Shown here one piece after another: positions 46,413 through 55,052 of a stretch of 64,000 nt of DNA. The notes under the pieces are model-generated. The model was not told where the DNA came from, did not search any database, and was given only the letters and a program-made list of their open reading frames with translations. The stretch is from Pedobacter ghigonis. GTDB taxonomy: Bacteria; Bacteroidota; Bacteroidia; Sphingobacteriales; Sphingobacteriaceae. Where the stretch lies: contig NZ_CAESCM010000006.1 in assembly GCF_903166585.1 (NCBI RefSeq), positions 62,001-126,000 of the forward strand, given 5' to 3'. The first letter of the stretch is position 1. Each line of letters begins with the position of its first letter. The position numbers were made by a program, and so were the translations under genes.

Positions 46413-46775
46413 ATGATGAAATTAACGTTTAACTCCAAATTCCTTTTTATTGCTCTCGCTATTTTTATAGTTGAGGTTTTAATAGGCAAGTATCTCAACG
46501 ATCCCTTCATACGCCCTTTTGGTGGCGATGTGCTGGTAGTTGTTTTAATTTATGCTTTTTTAAGGATTTTTATACAAACCAACAACCGCAAACTAGCTCT
46601 GGGTGTGCTGCTTTTTGCTTGTTTGATCGAATTTCTCCAAAAATTAAATTACGTTGCCTGGTTTGGTTTGGAAAACAATAAGCTGATGTGCACGCTAATG
46701 GGTACGTCTTTTAGTGTTTACGATCTGCTTGCTTATTTTGCAGGTTACCTGATCTGTTTATTGTTTAAGGATTGA
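46413..46775 (+). CDS. DUF2809 family membrane protein
   Basis: A 120-aa protein with four hydrophobic helices (e.g. FLFIALAIFIVEVLIGKYL and YDLLAYFAGYLICLLF). The pattern NDPFIRPFGGDVLVVVLIYA is typical of DUF2809. The start is ATG 46413 or the next codon; the TTG at 46404 would lie in the terminator stem and is rejected. It begins 11 bp after that terminator, so it must have a promoter within the hairpin area or depend on read-through. Function unknown. Confidence 0.8.
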   Translation: MMKLTFNSKFLFIALAIFIVEVLIGKYLNDPFIRPFGGDVLVVVLIYAFLRIFIQTNNRKLALGVLLFACLIEFLQKLNYVAWFGLENNKLMCTLMGTSFSVYDLLAYFAGYLICLLFKD

Positions 46776-46794
46776 GTTGTGTCTTCATCGTGTT

Positions 46795-46882
46795 GTCATC
46801 TCGACTGGAGCAAAGTGGAATGGAGAGATCTTTTCTCAGGATTTAATAAAAAGATTTCTCCACTACGGTCGAAATGACGGTT
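46795..46882. repeat. Hairpin repeat (GTCATCTCGAC / GTCGAAATGAC arms)
   Basis: Imperfect inverted repeat of about 85 bp with inner GGAGAGATCTTTT and AAAAGATTTCTCC arms, between the convergent DUF2809 and DUF1080 genes. Similar elements are frequent in Bacteroidota genomes. Confidence 0.65.
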
Positions 46883-46885
46883 TAT

Positions 46886-47569
46886 TTAAGATTTAGATAA
46901 TTCCTTAATGGGTTTAATATCCAGTTGTTTAAACTCTACCTCACTGCCTTCTGCCTGCAAGGCAATCTGTCCGCTGCTAGCGGTGCAATTGGTGCCGTCA
47001 TTTACCAGGGCACCATTTACCCAAACTTTAACTTCGTTATCTAAACATTGGATAATCATGGTATTCCATTCGCCAAGTGGTTTTTCGCTGCCATCGGTTA
47101 GGTTTTTAATGCGGCGCAGTTTATCGCCGTTTACGCCCCAGTTCTCTTTTGGCCCACGTCTGGCAAGCATATCGGGTACCGTAATGTCTTCTTCTATGCA
47201 CCAGAAATCGCCGGCATCTTTATGTTGCATTTGTACCTCTAAAGATTTGGGGAACATGCCGTATAATGCCCTCGGAGTTGAGGCATGCACTAAAACACCA
47301 CAGTTGCCAGGTTTGCCGGCAAAACGATATTGTACGGTTAACTGGTAGTTTTTGTAAATTTTATCGGTAATTAAATGACCACCTGGTGTGCCTAAACTTA
47401 CCAGCATGCCGTTGCGAACAATAAATGGATTAATGGTGTCTGGTTTCTTATCCATTGCAGGTACATCAACATGCCAGCCTTTTAAATCTTTGCCGTTAAA
47501 AAGGCTCTTTTGGGCAAATGCAGTGTAGCTCGAGATTAATAATAACAGGGAGATGGAGAGTAATTTCAT
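46886..47569 (-). CDS. DUF1080 domain protein (3-keto-disaccharide hydrolase family)
   Basis: A 227-aa exported protein: signal peptide (MKLLSISLLLLISSYTAFA), then SLFNGKDLKGWHVD, the usual start of DUF1080, a jelly-roll fold with YRFAGKPGNCGVLVHAST and SLEVQMQHKDAGDFWCIEED, ending VEFKQLDIKPI. Family members act on 3-keto-glycosides or bind carbohydrates in the periplasm. No sugar operon adjoins it here. A single domain of normal size. Confidence 0.88.
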   Translation of the reverse strand: MKLLSISLLLLISSYTAFAQKSLFNGKDLKGWHVDVPAMDKKPDTINPFIVRNGMLVSLGTPGGHLITDKIYKNYQLTVQYRFAGKPGNCGVLVHASTPRALYGMFPKSLEVQMQHKDAGDFWCIEEDITVPDMLARRGPKENWGVNGDKLRRIKNLTDGSEKPLGEWNTMIIQCLDNEVKVWVNGALVNDGTNCTASSGQIALQAEGSEVEFKQLDIKPIKELSKS

Positions 47570-47609
47570 TATATCTGGTTTTTGGTTTTTTCAAATATAT
47601 GATTTTATT

Positions 47610-47641
47610 CATAAGCCTTGGGTTTAAACCCAAGGCTTATG
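47610..47641. repeat. 32-bp perfect palindrome (GGGTTTAAACCC core), copy 1
   Basis: CATAAGCCTTGGGTTT followed by its exact complement. It covers the last five codons and stop of the DUF4269 gene. The 16-bp core TTGGGTTTAAACCCAA is shared with the palindrome at 60600-60631, but the arms differ and each is compensated. It likely ends transcription of the DUF4269 gene. Confidence 0.8.
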
Positions 47642-48160
47642 AGTCGGTTCCAGTTTCAATAATTCCTCATAAGCATTTCCGGCAATATCGAGCAGTTGTG
47701 CAAAGGCAGGTTCGGTTTTAATACCCTGATTTTTTAACCTGATAATTTCCTGTCTGAAGGTTTCTCCTTTTTCTAACAAAATCTGATGTTCTATTAGCAT
47801 GTGGCGATAAGCACTTTGCTGTATTGTTGGTTTGGGTTGTCCGAAAATTTCGAATTCAAAACCAGCCATAAAAAAATTGGCTTTGATGGATTGAAAGGTT
47901 GGATTTTCAGAAATTATAAAGCCTTTTTCGTTCTGGAAGTGATCAGTTAGTGTTTTAGTGAATGCTGTTTTATCCTGTACATAGCAGATGATATCCAGAT
48001 CACTGCTTTCAATATCGATGTTTATCGGGATGGTGCCGGTAAGGATAGGGGTGAAGGCCGTTAATTTTTCTAGTATCTGGTGTGCAGTTAAAACCTGATA
48101 AGCTTGCTGTTGCTTTTCGTTTCCGGATTGGAGATAGGAAATGTTGAGGAAGTTAATCAT
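47624..48160 (-). CDS. DUF4269 family protein (nucleotidyltransferase-like)
   Basis: A 178-aa cytoplasmic protein. The segment LTGTIPINIDIESSDLDIIC has the GT...SDLD pattern of minimal nucleotidyltransferases, and FEFEIFGQPKPTIQQSAYRH fits DUF4269. There is no partner antitoxin. The stop codon lies in the 32-bp palindrome at 47610. Substrate unknown. Confidence 0.82.
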   Translation of the reverse strand: MINFLNISYLQSGNEKQQQAYQVLTAHQILEKLTAFTPILTGTIPINIDIESSDLDIICYVQDKTAFTKTLTDHFQNEKGFIISENPTFQSIKANFFMAGFEFEIFGQPKPTIQQSAYRHMLIEHQILLEKGETFRQEIIRLKNQGIKTEPAFAQLLDIAGNAYEELLKLEPTHKPWV

Positions 48161-48411
48161 TTGATGCAGGCGATTTACTCATTGTAGTGGCTAAAGTTAA
48201 TAAACCTGTAGCTAATATGTTGCTGATGCCGGTTGGTGAGACACCAACCGATAGGAAAATGTCACTGGGGGCATCAAGCGACAGGAAAACTGAACGACTA
48301 AGCAGCGAGTCGGAGACTCTTTTCTATTCTGTAATCCGTAGAGTCCTTCGGAATTCGACGGATAGAAGGTCGGTCGGTAGGGCACCAACCGATAGATTAA
48401 TAAGAAAGCTA

Positions 48412-48498
48412 TCATTGCGAGGTGCGAAGCAATCTTAAAGCGATCGCTGGTAAAACCAAAGCATTGAGATTGCTTCGTCGTTCCTTCTCGCAATGACG
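48412..48498. repeat. CATTGCGAGG inverted repeat
   Basis: TCATTGCGAGGTGCGAAGCA at 48412 pairs imperfectly with the segment ending CGCAATGACG at 48498; inner blocks GCGATCGCTGG and AAAGCATTGAGATTGC also occur, inverted or direct, in the copy at 32638-32720. Confidence 0.8.
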
Positions 48499-48514
48499 GA
48501 TTTTTATAAAAAAA

Positions 48515-48543
48515 AAAGCCCATCTCAGTCTAAAATGGGCTTT
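48515..48543 (-). terminator. Terminator of the ileS/dksA-like/lspA gene run
   Basis: On the minus strand AAAGCCCAT...ATGGGCTTT with an 11-base loop, then a run of about ten T. It lies 60 bp past the lspA stop. Confidence 0.88.
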
Positions 48544-48602
48544 GTATATTTATTTAAAAGGTTTAAGATGCTGAAACAAGTTCAGCATGACGATCGGGGA
48601 GA

Positions 48603-49205
48603 TTAATCCTCTACAATTTCACTGTTAATGCTCACATCGTCCTTTACATCTTCTTTAAAGTAGTTTTTTTGGAAGATCAGGATCAGTATTACGCCAATCG
48701 AAATAGCTGCGTCAGCAAGGTTAAAAACAGGTCTGAAGAAAACAAATTCTTCGCCACCCCAAATTGGTAACCAGGTAGGGAAATGTCCTTCTGCAATCGG
48801 GAAATAGAACATATCTACCACCCGGCCATGAAACCAGCTTTCGTAGCCATAAATTTTGCCATAAAAAACCGAATCGATAATGTTTCCCAATGCACCCGAA
48901 AAAATCAGGGCCACATTTAAGATCAATCCGCGGTGATATTTATGCTTAATTAAATAGTGTAAACCATAGCCAATACCACCTACCGCTGCAATGCGGAAAA
49001 GCGATAAAGCCAGTTTACCAAACTCGCCGCCAAATTCCATTCCAAAGGCCATCCCGTTATTTTCGGTGAAATGGATAATACACCATTTTCCGATAATGTG
49101 GAACTCCTGCCCAAGGTACATATGTGTTTTTACCCAGGTTTTAATCAGCTGATCGGCCAATAAAACCAAAAAGATAACAATTAAAGGTTTTGTATAGCCT
49201 TTCAT
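48603..49205 (-). CDS. lspA: Lipoprotein signal peptidase (signal peptidase II)
   Basis: A 200-aa membrane aspartyl peptidase with four helices: VIFLVLLADQLIKTWVKTH, then FTENNGMAFGM, and the catalytic Asp pair in ALGNIIDSVFYG and FNLADAAISIGV. Longer than E. coli LspA because of a loop (YESWFHGRVVDMFYFPIAEG) common in Bacteroidota. It cuts lipoprotein signals, such as those of the FKBP and Ggt proteins here. Its start overlaps the DksA-like stop by one base. Confidence 0.95.
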   Translation of the reverse strand: MKGYTKPLIVIFLVLLADQLIKTWVKTHMYLGQEFHIIGKWCIIHFTENNGMAFGMEFGGEFGKLALSLFRIAAVGGIGYGLHYLIKHKYHRGLILNVALIFSGALGNIIDSVFYGKIYGYESWFHGRVVDMFYFPIAEGHFPTWLPIWGGEEFVFFRPVFNLADAAISIGVILILIFQKNYFKEDVKDDVSINSEIVED

Positions 49206-49588
49206 TAACCCTGCTTTAGTTTAGCTTCCATACTTAAAGTAGCATGTGGTACAGCACGTAAACGTTCTTTCTGGATCAGTTTACCGGTTTCGCGGCAAAT
49301 ACCATAGGTTTTGTTTTCAATACGTACCAGGGCATTCTCCAGGTTATCGATAAACTTTTTCTGACGGGCAGCCAATTGATTGATTTGCTCTTTCTCCATT
49401 GTTGCCGAACCATCTTCTAATGTTTTGTAAGCACCTGAAGTATCTTCTGTACCATTGGCGTTAGGATTGCTTAAAGATGCAGTTAATGCATTAAGTTCCT
49501 CTTTTGCCATGCGCAATTTATCTTGAATTAATTCTTTAAATTCCTGAAGTTCACTGTCTGAGTAGCGCGTTTTATTACTGTTTTCCAT
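49205..49588 (-). CDS. TraR/DksA-family protein lacking the zinc-finger cysteines
   Basis: A 127-aa protein: long N-terminal coiled coil (YSDSELQEFKELIQDKLRMA) and a C-terminal DksA-like globule YGICRETGKLIQKERLRAVP. Only one of the four zinc-binding Cys remains (the third and fourth positions read ATLSMEAK). It probably binds RNA polymerase as DksA does, without zinc. It lies between ileS (30 bp) and lspA (1-bp overlap), a common Bacteroidota order. Confidence 0.87.
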   Translation of the reverse strand: MENSNKTRYSDSELQEFKELIQDKLRMAKEELNALTASLSNPNANGTEDTSGAYKTLEDGSATMEKEQINQLAARQKKFIDNLENALVRIENKTYGICRETGKLIQKERLRAVPHATLSMEAKLKQG

Positions 49589-49618
49589 GTTTGTAATTTA
49601 GTTTTCTAATATATGGAT

Positions 49619-52600
49619 TTATATTTTAGTTACCGAAATGCTTAACTCAACATCATCTATCACGATTTTGTTTGCATTATTTACAGTATCTGTTAATTCT
49701 AGTGTATCAGCTAAGATCTCGTCGCAAATGTAGGCTTTGTTACCAGCCACAGCATTGGCCACCAAGTTATCATTTTGTAACGAAACTTTAATCCTGTCGG
49801 TTACTTCAAAATTCAGTTCTTTACGTAAATTCTGGATACGGTTAACCAGCTCACGCGAAATACCTTCCTGTTTCAGTTCTTCAGTAATGGTTACATCCAG
49901 GGCTACGGTTAAGCTGCCCAGGTTAGTTACCTGCCATCCCGGAATATCTTCCGCAAAAATTTCTACATCATCATTTAAATCGATAGCATGCTGAATGTTA
50001 TTGCTACCGAAAACATTAATGTAGCCATCAACCTCCAAGCGCTGGATATCATCTTGCGTCATGTTTTCCAAAGCCTCTTTTACAGTGCTCATATCTTTAC
50101 CTACCTTTTTACCCAAAGATTTAAAGTTAGGTTTCAGTTTTTTCTTCACGATGCCATGCGTATCGGTAATAAATTCGATATGCTTAACATTGGTTTCTGA
50201 AAGGATATAATCGGCAACTTTTGAGATTTTTTGTTCGAAATCGCCGTTTAATGATGGGATTAAGATCTTCTCTAAAGGCTGACGTACATTGATGCCTGAT
50301 TTTTTACGCAACGATAAAACCATCGAAGAAATATCCTGAGCATAAAGCATTCTTTCGTTCAGGGCATTATCGATCAGGCTTTGATCTGCTTCTTTCCACA
50401 ACGTTAAGTGCACTGATTCTGCAGCTTGTGCATCAGTAACACTCAGGTTCCTGTACAACCAATCGGCAAAGAATGGTGCCACCGGACTCATTAACTGAGC
50501 GAGGGTTTCTAAACAGGTATAAAGTGTTTCGTAAGCTGCACGTTTATCTTCGGTCATTTCGCCTTTCCAGAAACGGCGGCGGCTTAACCTGATGTACCAG
50601 TTACTCAAATGCTCATCAACAAAGGTTTGGATGGCACGGGTAGCTTTGGTTGGCTCGTATGTATTGTAACTTTCGTCAACTTCGTTAATCAGGTTTTGCA
50701 ATAACGATAAGATCCAGCGGTCTAATTCAGTCCTGTCTTCAATTTTGCTTAAGTTGTTTTTGTCGATCTCGAATTTATCGATGTTGGCATAAAGTGCAAA
50801 GAAAGCATAGGTGTTATACAGTGTACCGAAGAATTTACGGCGCACTTCATCTAAACCTTCTAAACTGAATTTAAGGTTATCCCATGGCGATGCATTGCTG
50901 ATCATATACCAGCGGGTAGCATCGGCACTGTAAGTTTCTATTGTACTAAATGGATCAACAGCATTACCCAAACGTTTCGACATTTTGTTACCGTTTTTAT
51001 CCAGTACCAATCCGTTCGAAACTACGTTTTTGAAAGCCACACCGGGGTTACCAACTTTTTCGTTTACCGCTTTAATCTCATCGCTGGCTTCACTTAGCAT
51101 TACCGCAATGGCATGCAGGGTAAAGAACCAGCCGCGGGTTTGGTCAACACCTTCAGCAATAAAGTCGGCAGCGTAAGCATTTTCAAACTCTTCTTTATTT
51201 TCGAATGGGAAGTGCCATTGTGCATAAGGCATGGCGCCGCTATCAAACCAAACGTCGATCAGGTCGGTTTCGCGGATCATTTTCTCACCTTTCGAAGAAG
51301 TTAAGATCACATCATCCACATAAGGGCGGTGCATATCTTTCAGTTCGAAGCCTGCTGGCATAAAACCTGCTTCAATCGATTTGGCAATTTCTGCGTTCAG
51401 TTCTGCAATAGAACCAATACATTTTTCTTCCAATCCATCAGCAGTACGCCAGATCGGTAGCGGTGTTCCCCAGTAGCGCGAGCGCGATAAGTTCCAGTCA
51501 ACCAGGTTCTCTAACCAGTTACCAAAACGGCCTGTTCCGGTCGATTCTGGTTTCCAGTTGATGCCTTTGTTTAGTTGCACCATTTTATCTTTAACTGCAG
51601 TAGTTTTGATAAACCAGCTATCCAGCGGATAATATAAAACAGGTTTATCAGTTCTCCAGCAGTGTGGATAGGTGTGTACGTATTTTTCTACCTTAAAGGC
51701 TTTATTTTCTTCTTTTAACTGGATGGCGATTTCTACGTCAACTGATTTTTCAGGAGCCTCGCCATCTTTATAATATTCGTTTTTAACATACTTGCCACCA
51801 TAGTTTCCACCCAGTGAAGCAATAAATTTACCCTGTAAATCTACTAGTGGAACCGCATTTCCTTTCTCGTCAAGTACGAGCATTGGCGGTACTTCTGGCG
51901 TAGCCAGTTTAGCAACCCGGGCATCATCTGCACCAAAAGTAGGTGCGGTATGTACAATACCGGTACCATCTTCAGTAGTAACAAAATCTCCTGAAATTAC
52001 CCTGAAGGCATTTTCTGGATTTTGGTATGGCAGTGCATAAGGCAATAACTGTTCGTATTTAATGCCAACTAAATCTGCACCAACCAATTCAGCTAATATG
52101 GTATAAGGAATCTTTTTGTCTTCAGCTTTGTAGTTTGCAAAAGCTTCGTCACTTTCAGCCAAAAAGTATTTTCCTGCAAATTGTTTACCCACCAAAGCTT
52201 TAGCCAATACAACCTGAATCGGCTCGAAAGTATACTGGTTAAAAGTTTTAACCAATACGTAATCGATTTTAGGGCCTACAGTTAAAGCGGTGTTGCTTGG
52301 TAAAGTCCATGGGGTAGTAGTCCATGCTAAAAAGTGAACTGTACCAAAGCCTTTTAAAGCTTCGGGTAAAGTAGATTCGATGGTTTTAAATTGCGCTACA
52401 ATTGTGGTGTCGCTTACATCCTTATAAGTACCTGGCTGGTTTAACTCGTGCGAGCTTAAACCTGTACCCGCTGCTGGCGAATACGGCTGAACGGTATAAC
52501 CTTTATATAAAAATCCTTTGCTGTAAAGTTGTTTTAATATCCACCAAAGGGTTTCAATGTATTCGTTTTCGTAGGTGATATACGGATTTTCAAGATCAAC

Positions 52601-53020
52601 CCAATAGCCCATTTTTTCGGTCAGGTCGTTCCAAACATCAGTATAACGCATTACTTCAGTGCGGCAGGCCTCATTGTATTCGTCTACGCTGATTTTCTTA
52701 CCGATATCCTCTTTAGTAATACCCAGTTTTTTCTCCACAGCAAGCTCAATAGGCAAACCATGTGTATCCCAACCACCTTTGCGTTTTACCTGGTAGCCTT
52801 TTAACGTTTTGTAACGGCAAAAAATATCCTTAATCGCTCGCGCCATTACGTGGTGAATCCCCGGCATGCCATTGGCAGAAGGCGGACCTTCGTAAAAAGT
52901 AAACGGATTAGATTTCGGACGGGATGAAATGCTTTTTTCAAAGATATTTTCCTTTTTCCAGAAATCCAGTATTTCTTGCCCTATTTTGGCAAGTTCCAGT
53001 TGTTTAAATTCGCTATACAT
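49619..53020 (-). CDS. ileS: Isoleucyl-tRNA synthetase with altered HIGH motif (GIHH)
   Basis: A 1133-aa class I synthetase; the ATG at 53020 (MYSEFKQLELA) is chosen over the TTG before it. The signature HIGH is replaced by Gly54-Ile-His-His57 in PSANGMPGIHHVMARAIKD; the KMSKR loop (NGNKMSKRLGNAVDPFS) is normal. An editing domain is present (FLAWTTTPWTLPSNTALTVG, and DDARVAKLA). Length and motifs place it in the eukaryote-like type-2 IleRS group, which resists mupirocin; the GxHH variant has been reported to raise resistance much further. First gene of the ileS-dksA-like-lspA run. Confidence 0.96.
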   Translation of the reverse strand: MYSEFKQLELAKIGQEILDFWKKENIFEKSISSRPKSNPFTFYEGPPSANGMPGIHHVMARAIKDIFCRYKTLKGYQVKRKGGWDTHGLPIELAVEKKLGITKEDIGKKISVDEYNEACRTEVMRYTDVWNDLTEKMGYWVDLENPYITYENEYIETLWWILKQLYSKGFLYKGYTVQPYSPAAGTGLSSHELNQPGTYKDVSDTTIVAQFKTIESTLPEALKGFGTVHFLAWTTTPWTLPSNTALTVGPKIDYVLVKTFNQYTFEPIQVVLAKALVGKQFAGKYFLAESDEAFANYKAEDKKIPYTILAELVGADLVGIKYEQLLPYALPYQNPENAFRVISGDFVTTEDGTGIVHTAPTFGADDARVAKLATPEVPPMLVLDEKGNAVPLVDLQGKFIASLGGNYGGKYVKNEYYKDGEAPEKSVDVEIAIQLKEENKAFKVEKYVHTYPHCWRTDKPVLYYPLDSWFIKTTAVKDKMVQLNKGINWKPESTGTGRFGNWLENLVDWNLSRSRYWGTPLPIWRTADGLEEKCIGSIAELNAEIAKSIEAGFMPAGFELKDMHRPYVDDVILTSSKGEKMIRETDLIDVWFDSGAMPYAQWHFPFENKEEFENAYAADFIAEGVDQTRGWFFTLHAIAVMLSEASDEIKAVNEKVGNPGVAFKNVVSNGLVLDKNGNKMSKRLGNAVDPFSTIETYSADATRWYMISNASPWDNLKFSLEGLDEVRRKFFGTLYNTYAFFALYANIDKFEIDKNNLSKIEDRTELDRWILSLLQNLINEVDESYNTYEPTKATRAIQTFVDEHLSNWYIRLSRRRFWKGEMTEDKRAAYETLYTCLETLAQLMSPVAPFFADWLYRNLSVTDAQAAESVHLTLWKEADQSLIDNALNERMLYAQDISSMVLSLRKKSGINVRQPLEKILIPSLNGDFEQKISKVADYILSETNVKHIEFITDTHGIVKKKLKPNFKSLGKKVGKDMSTVKEALENMTQDDIQRLEVDGYINVFGSNNIQHAIDLNDDVEIFAEDIPGWQVTNLGSLTVALDVTITEELKQEGISRELVNRIQNLRKELNFEVTDRIKVSLQNDNLVANAVAGNKAYICDEILADTLELTDTVNNANKIVIDDVELSISVTKI

Positions 53021-53104
53021 CAATCAAGTACCTCAAAAAATTAAAGGTTGCAAAGTTAACAGAATTGACCGGATTTTGGTAGTTTTGATGTAAATACTTT
53101 TAAC

Positions 53105-53287
53105 GTGAAATTATTTAATATCGGGCTTGCAATGATGGTGGTGGCCGTAATTGCCTTGCCAATTGTTGCGGTGGTAAACCCTTTAAACCGCGATTTTGTG
53201 CTTTATGCTTTTTATTTCTGCGGCTTGCTCGAACTAATTGGGTTAATCTTTGTTTTAATACATATCATAAAACTTAAAAAAAGATAA
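53105..53287 (+). CDS. Small membrane protein, 60 aa
   Basis: GTG start at 53105 (MKLFNIGLAMMVVAVIALPI); two membrane helices separated by VNPLNRDF, with a basic tail KLKKR. No family recognised. It is 3 bp from the next small membrane protein gene and divergent from ileS, so the pair is probably one transcript. Confidence 0.65.
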   Translation: MKLFNIGLAMMVVAVIALPIVAVVNPLNRDFVLYAFYFCGLLELIGLIFVLIHIIKLKKR

Positions 53288-53290
53288 TTC

Positions 53291-53563
53291 ATGATCAGGC
53301 TCTTAAAGTTACAAAAAGCAGTTTGGGTGCTTGTTTTGGGCATCCTAACCTACATTGCCTATAAAATTTTAGAAACTTACGATGTAAGTGGTAGCCGTTA
53401 TGTACAAATGCTGGCCGGGGTTTTGGTTATGGCTGGCGCTTTATGGATGTTGTACCCCATTCTTTTTGCCAAAAAGGATAATGATGGCAATGCCGAAATT
53501 ATTACCGACCCAACAGTAGAAATTCCGGAAGATGAGGAAGAAGATAAGCCGGTAAAAGAGTAG
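53291..53563 (+). CDS. Small membrane protein with acidic tail, 90 aa
   Basis: Two hydrophobic helices (AVWVLVLGILTYIAYKIL and MLAGVLVMAGALWMLYPILF) and a strongly acidic cytoplasmic tail (VEIPEDEEEDKPVKE). Function unknown. It follows the 60-aa membrane protein directly. Confidence 0.72.
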   Translation: MIRLLKLQKAVWVLVLGILTYIAYKILETYDVSGSRYVQMLAGVLVMAGALWMLYPILFAKKDNDGNAEIITDPTVEIPEDEEEDKPVKE

Positions 53564-53873
53564 GTTGCTTTTTCAGGGATATAATTTTATCTTCAATTGA
53601 GAAAATCAAAAACCGTATTTCATTTTAACGTTCGCCCTGCTGTTCGTTACAAGTCCTCTCCCGATGAAAAAATAGGGATTGCGGGCTTTCCACTGCCATC
53701 AGGTTTAATTTACTTCAGCCTGTACAGTAAACCTAATGCTGCACCCTTCAACCGCCACAGTTTTTTTGTAGATTCCTTTTTAACGGCTCATTATTTTAGT
53801 AACACCTATTTCCTGTTGTGTCATCTTTGAGGGGATCGTATGCATAGCTGTCAACTATTTTTTATTTTTGAAT
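53564..53873. other. 310-bp stretch without a gene
   Basis: No convincing coding region, terminator or palindrome. A 77-codon frame beginning at a TTG (53597) has no protein-like features. The text GATTGCGGGCTTTCCACTGC resembles a dispersed repeat, but I cannot confirm that here. Confidence 0.4.
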
Positions 53874-54240
53874 ATGAACAGTTTCATCCCCTTGTTTAAA
53901 GTTCGCGATATGCGCGCAGCGATTCAGTTCTATACCGAAGTGCTGGATTTTCGCATGACCTGGCCTGACGATACGACGGATTCGCCAGTCGTTGATCTTG
54001 GTCACGAAAACATGGAATTGCAAATTACCACCTACGAAAGCGACAGTCTATTTGGTTCGGCTGTTTATGTATGTTCGGGACGTAGATTTTTTATTTGCTA
54101 AATTTGTGAGCCGCGGTTTAGAAGGGAAAAGCGGATCACCTGTGCATCAGGGGCCAGTTGATCAAACCTGGGGCCGGCGGGAATTTTATGTGACCGACCC
54201 AGATGGCAATACACTACGCTATTGTCAATATATAGCCTAA
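53874..54240 (+). pseudogene. Glyoxalase/VOC-family gene with a frameshift
   Basis: The first frame (ATG 53874) gives [32 protein letters not shown] and [18 protein letters not shown], then at about 54066-54075 runs into an early stop. The next frame continues with [20 protein letters not shown] and [18 protein letters not shown] to 54240. Together they form one VOC (glyoxalase/bleomycin-resistance) domain of about 120 residues. One extra base near 54069 explains the break. Either a recent pseudogene or a sequence error. Confidence 0.8.
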
Positions 54241-54376
54241 TCGCAAACTTTTAACCTGGCCCTATGAAATTATTTGTGCCACTATAAGAGAAAAATAACA
54301 TTCTTTTTAAAAATAATCAAAGTTGCGTAGGGGTAAAATCCCTTTGAGTTGTATTAGCTCTAAAAACAGAGAAAAT

Positions 54377-55051
54377 ATGATTCCAGCATTAGTAATTTGG
54401 CTGTGTAAGAAATACATTCTGCCAAGGTTAAACAAAAAAAGCAGTTTAAGCAGCGCCGCACGGTTTTCTAAGCCGGCAACTCTGGTGATATTGTTGCTTG
54501 CCTTAAATTTTTCTGCATTTGCGCATAATTTTAGTCAGGTTTATCACATTAAGCACAATGGCGAGGTTATCGGTAAACTTGCTTTTAGTCAAAATACGGA
54601 TGGCGAAAATACCTACCTTAAAATTACCTCGCAGGTAAGCACCCGTTTTGTATTCAAAATCGATGTGCTGACTGAGGATCTGGCCCATTTCAAAAACGGT
54701 CGGTTAATTTCATCAACGGTAAGTCGTTCCGTTAACGGTAAAGCAAAAGAGCGCAAGAAAACCACTTTCCAAAACGATGTTTACCAGTTGCAATCGGGCA
54801 ATAAATTCAACAGTTTAAGTCAGGCTATCGCTTTCAATATGATGTTGCTCTACACCACCGAGCCTGTGTCTGTCAATCAGGTTTATTCAGATAATTTTCA
54901 GTGCTTTTTGCGCATCAAAAAACAGGCAGCACACCAATACCGGGTTAATTTGCCCGATGGTAATTACAACGATTACTACTTTGAAAACGGAATTTGTAAG
55001 CTCGTGGTGGTTAATGATTCGCTGTACACGATTAAAATGGAACTGGTTTAA
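54377..55051 (+). CDS. Exported hypothetical protein, possibly DUF6134-like
   Basis: A 224-aa protein from the ATG at 54377 (MIPALVIWLCKKYILPRLNK). One hydrophobic segment (TLVILLLALNFSAFAHN) is a signal anchor or late signal peptide. The mature part is beta-rich: VYHIKHNGEVIGKLAFSQN, then VFKIDVLTEDLAHFKNGRLI. This resembles Bacteroidota proteins with a 'conversion-of-carrier-to-product' beta sheet (DUF6134-like), a weak match. One base from the next gene, so co-translated with the SDR at 55053. Confidence 0.68.
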   Translation: MIPALVIWLCKKYILPRLNKKSSLSSAARFSKPATLVILLLALNFSAFAHNFSQVYHIKHNGEVIGKLAFSQNTDGENTYLKITSQVSTRFVFKIDVLTEDLAHFKNGRLISSTVSRSVNGKAKERKKTTFQNDVYQLQSGNKFNSLSQAIAFNMMLLYTTEPVSVNQVYSDNFQCFLRIKKQAAHQYRVNLPDGNYNDYYFENGICKLVVVNDSLYTIKMELV

Positions 55052-55052
55052 T

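Larger units (their letters stand above)
48161..48602. other. 442-bp intergenic region filled with hairpin repeats
   Basis: In order: CGGTTGGTG-AGA-CACCAACCG (48230-48250, perfect); an imperfect ATCCGT...ACGGAT hairpin (about 48333-48364); CGGTCGGTAGGGCACCAACCG (48371-48391); a full CATTGCGAGG element (48412-48498); the lspA terminator (48515-48543); and GCTGAAACAAGTTCAGC (48569-48585). No gene. Confidence 0.7.

Noticed and set aside
48187..48523. Open frames on both strands upstream of lspA
   Set aside because: They are composed of the hairpin repeats themselves, with Arg/Ser-rich meaningless translations.
53597..53830. 77-codon plus-strand frame
   Set aside because: Starts at TTG, has no family likeness and seems to be part of a dispersed non-coding repeat.
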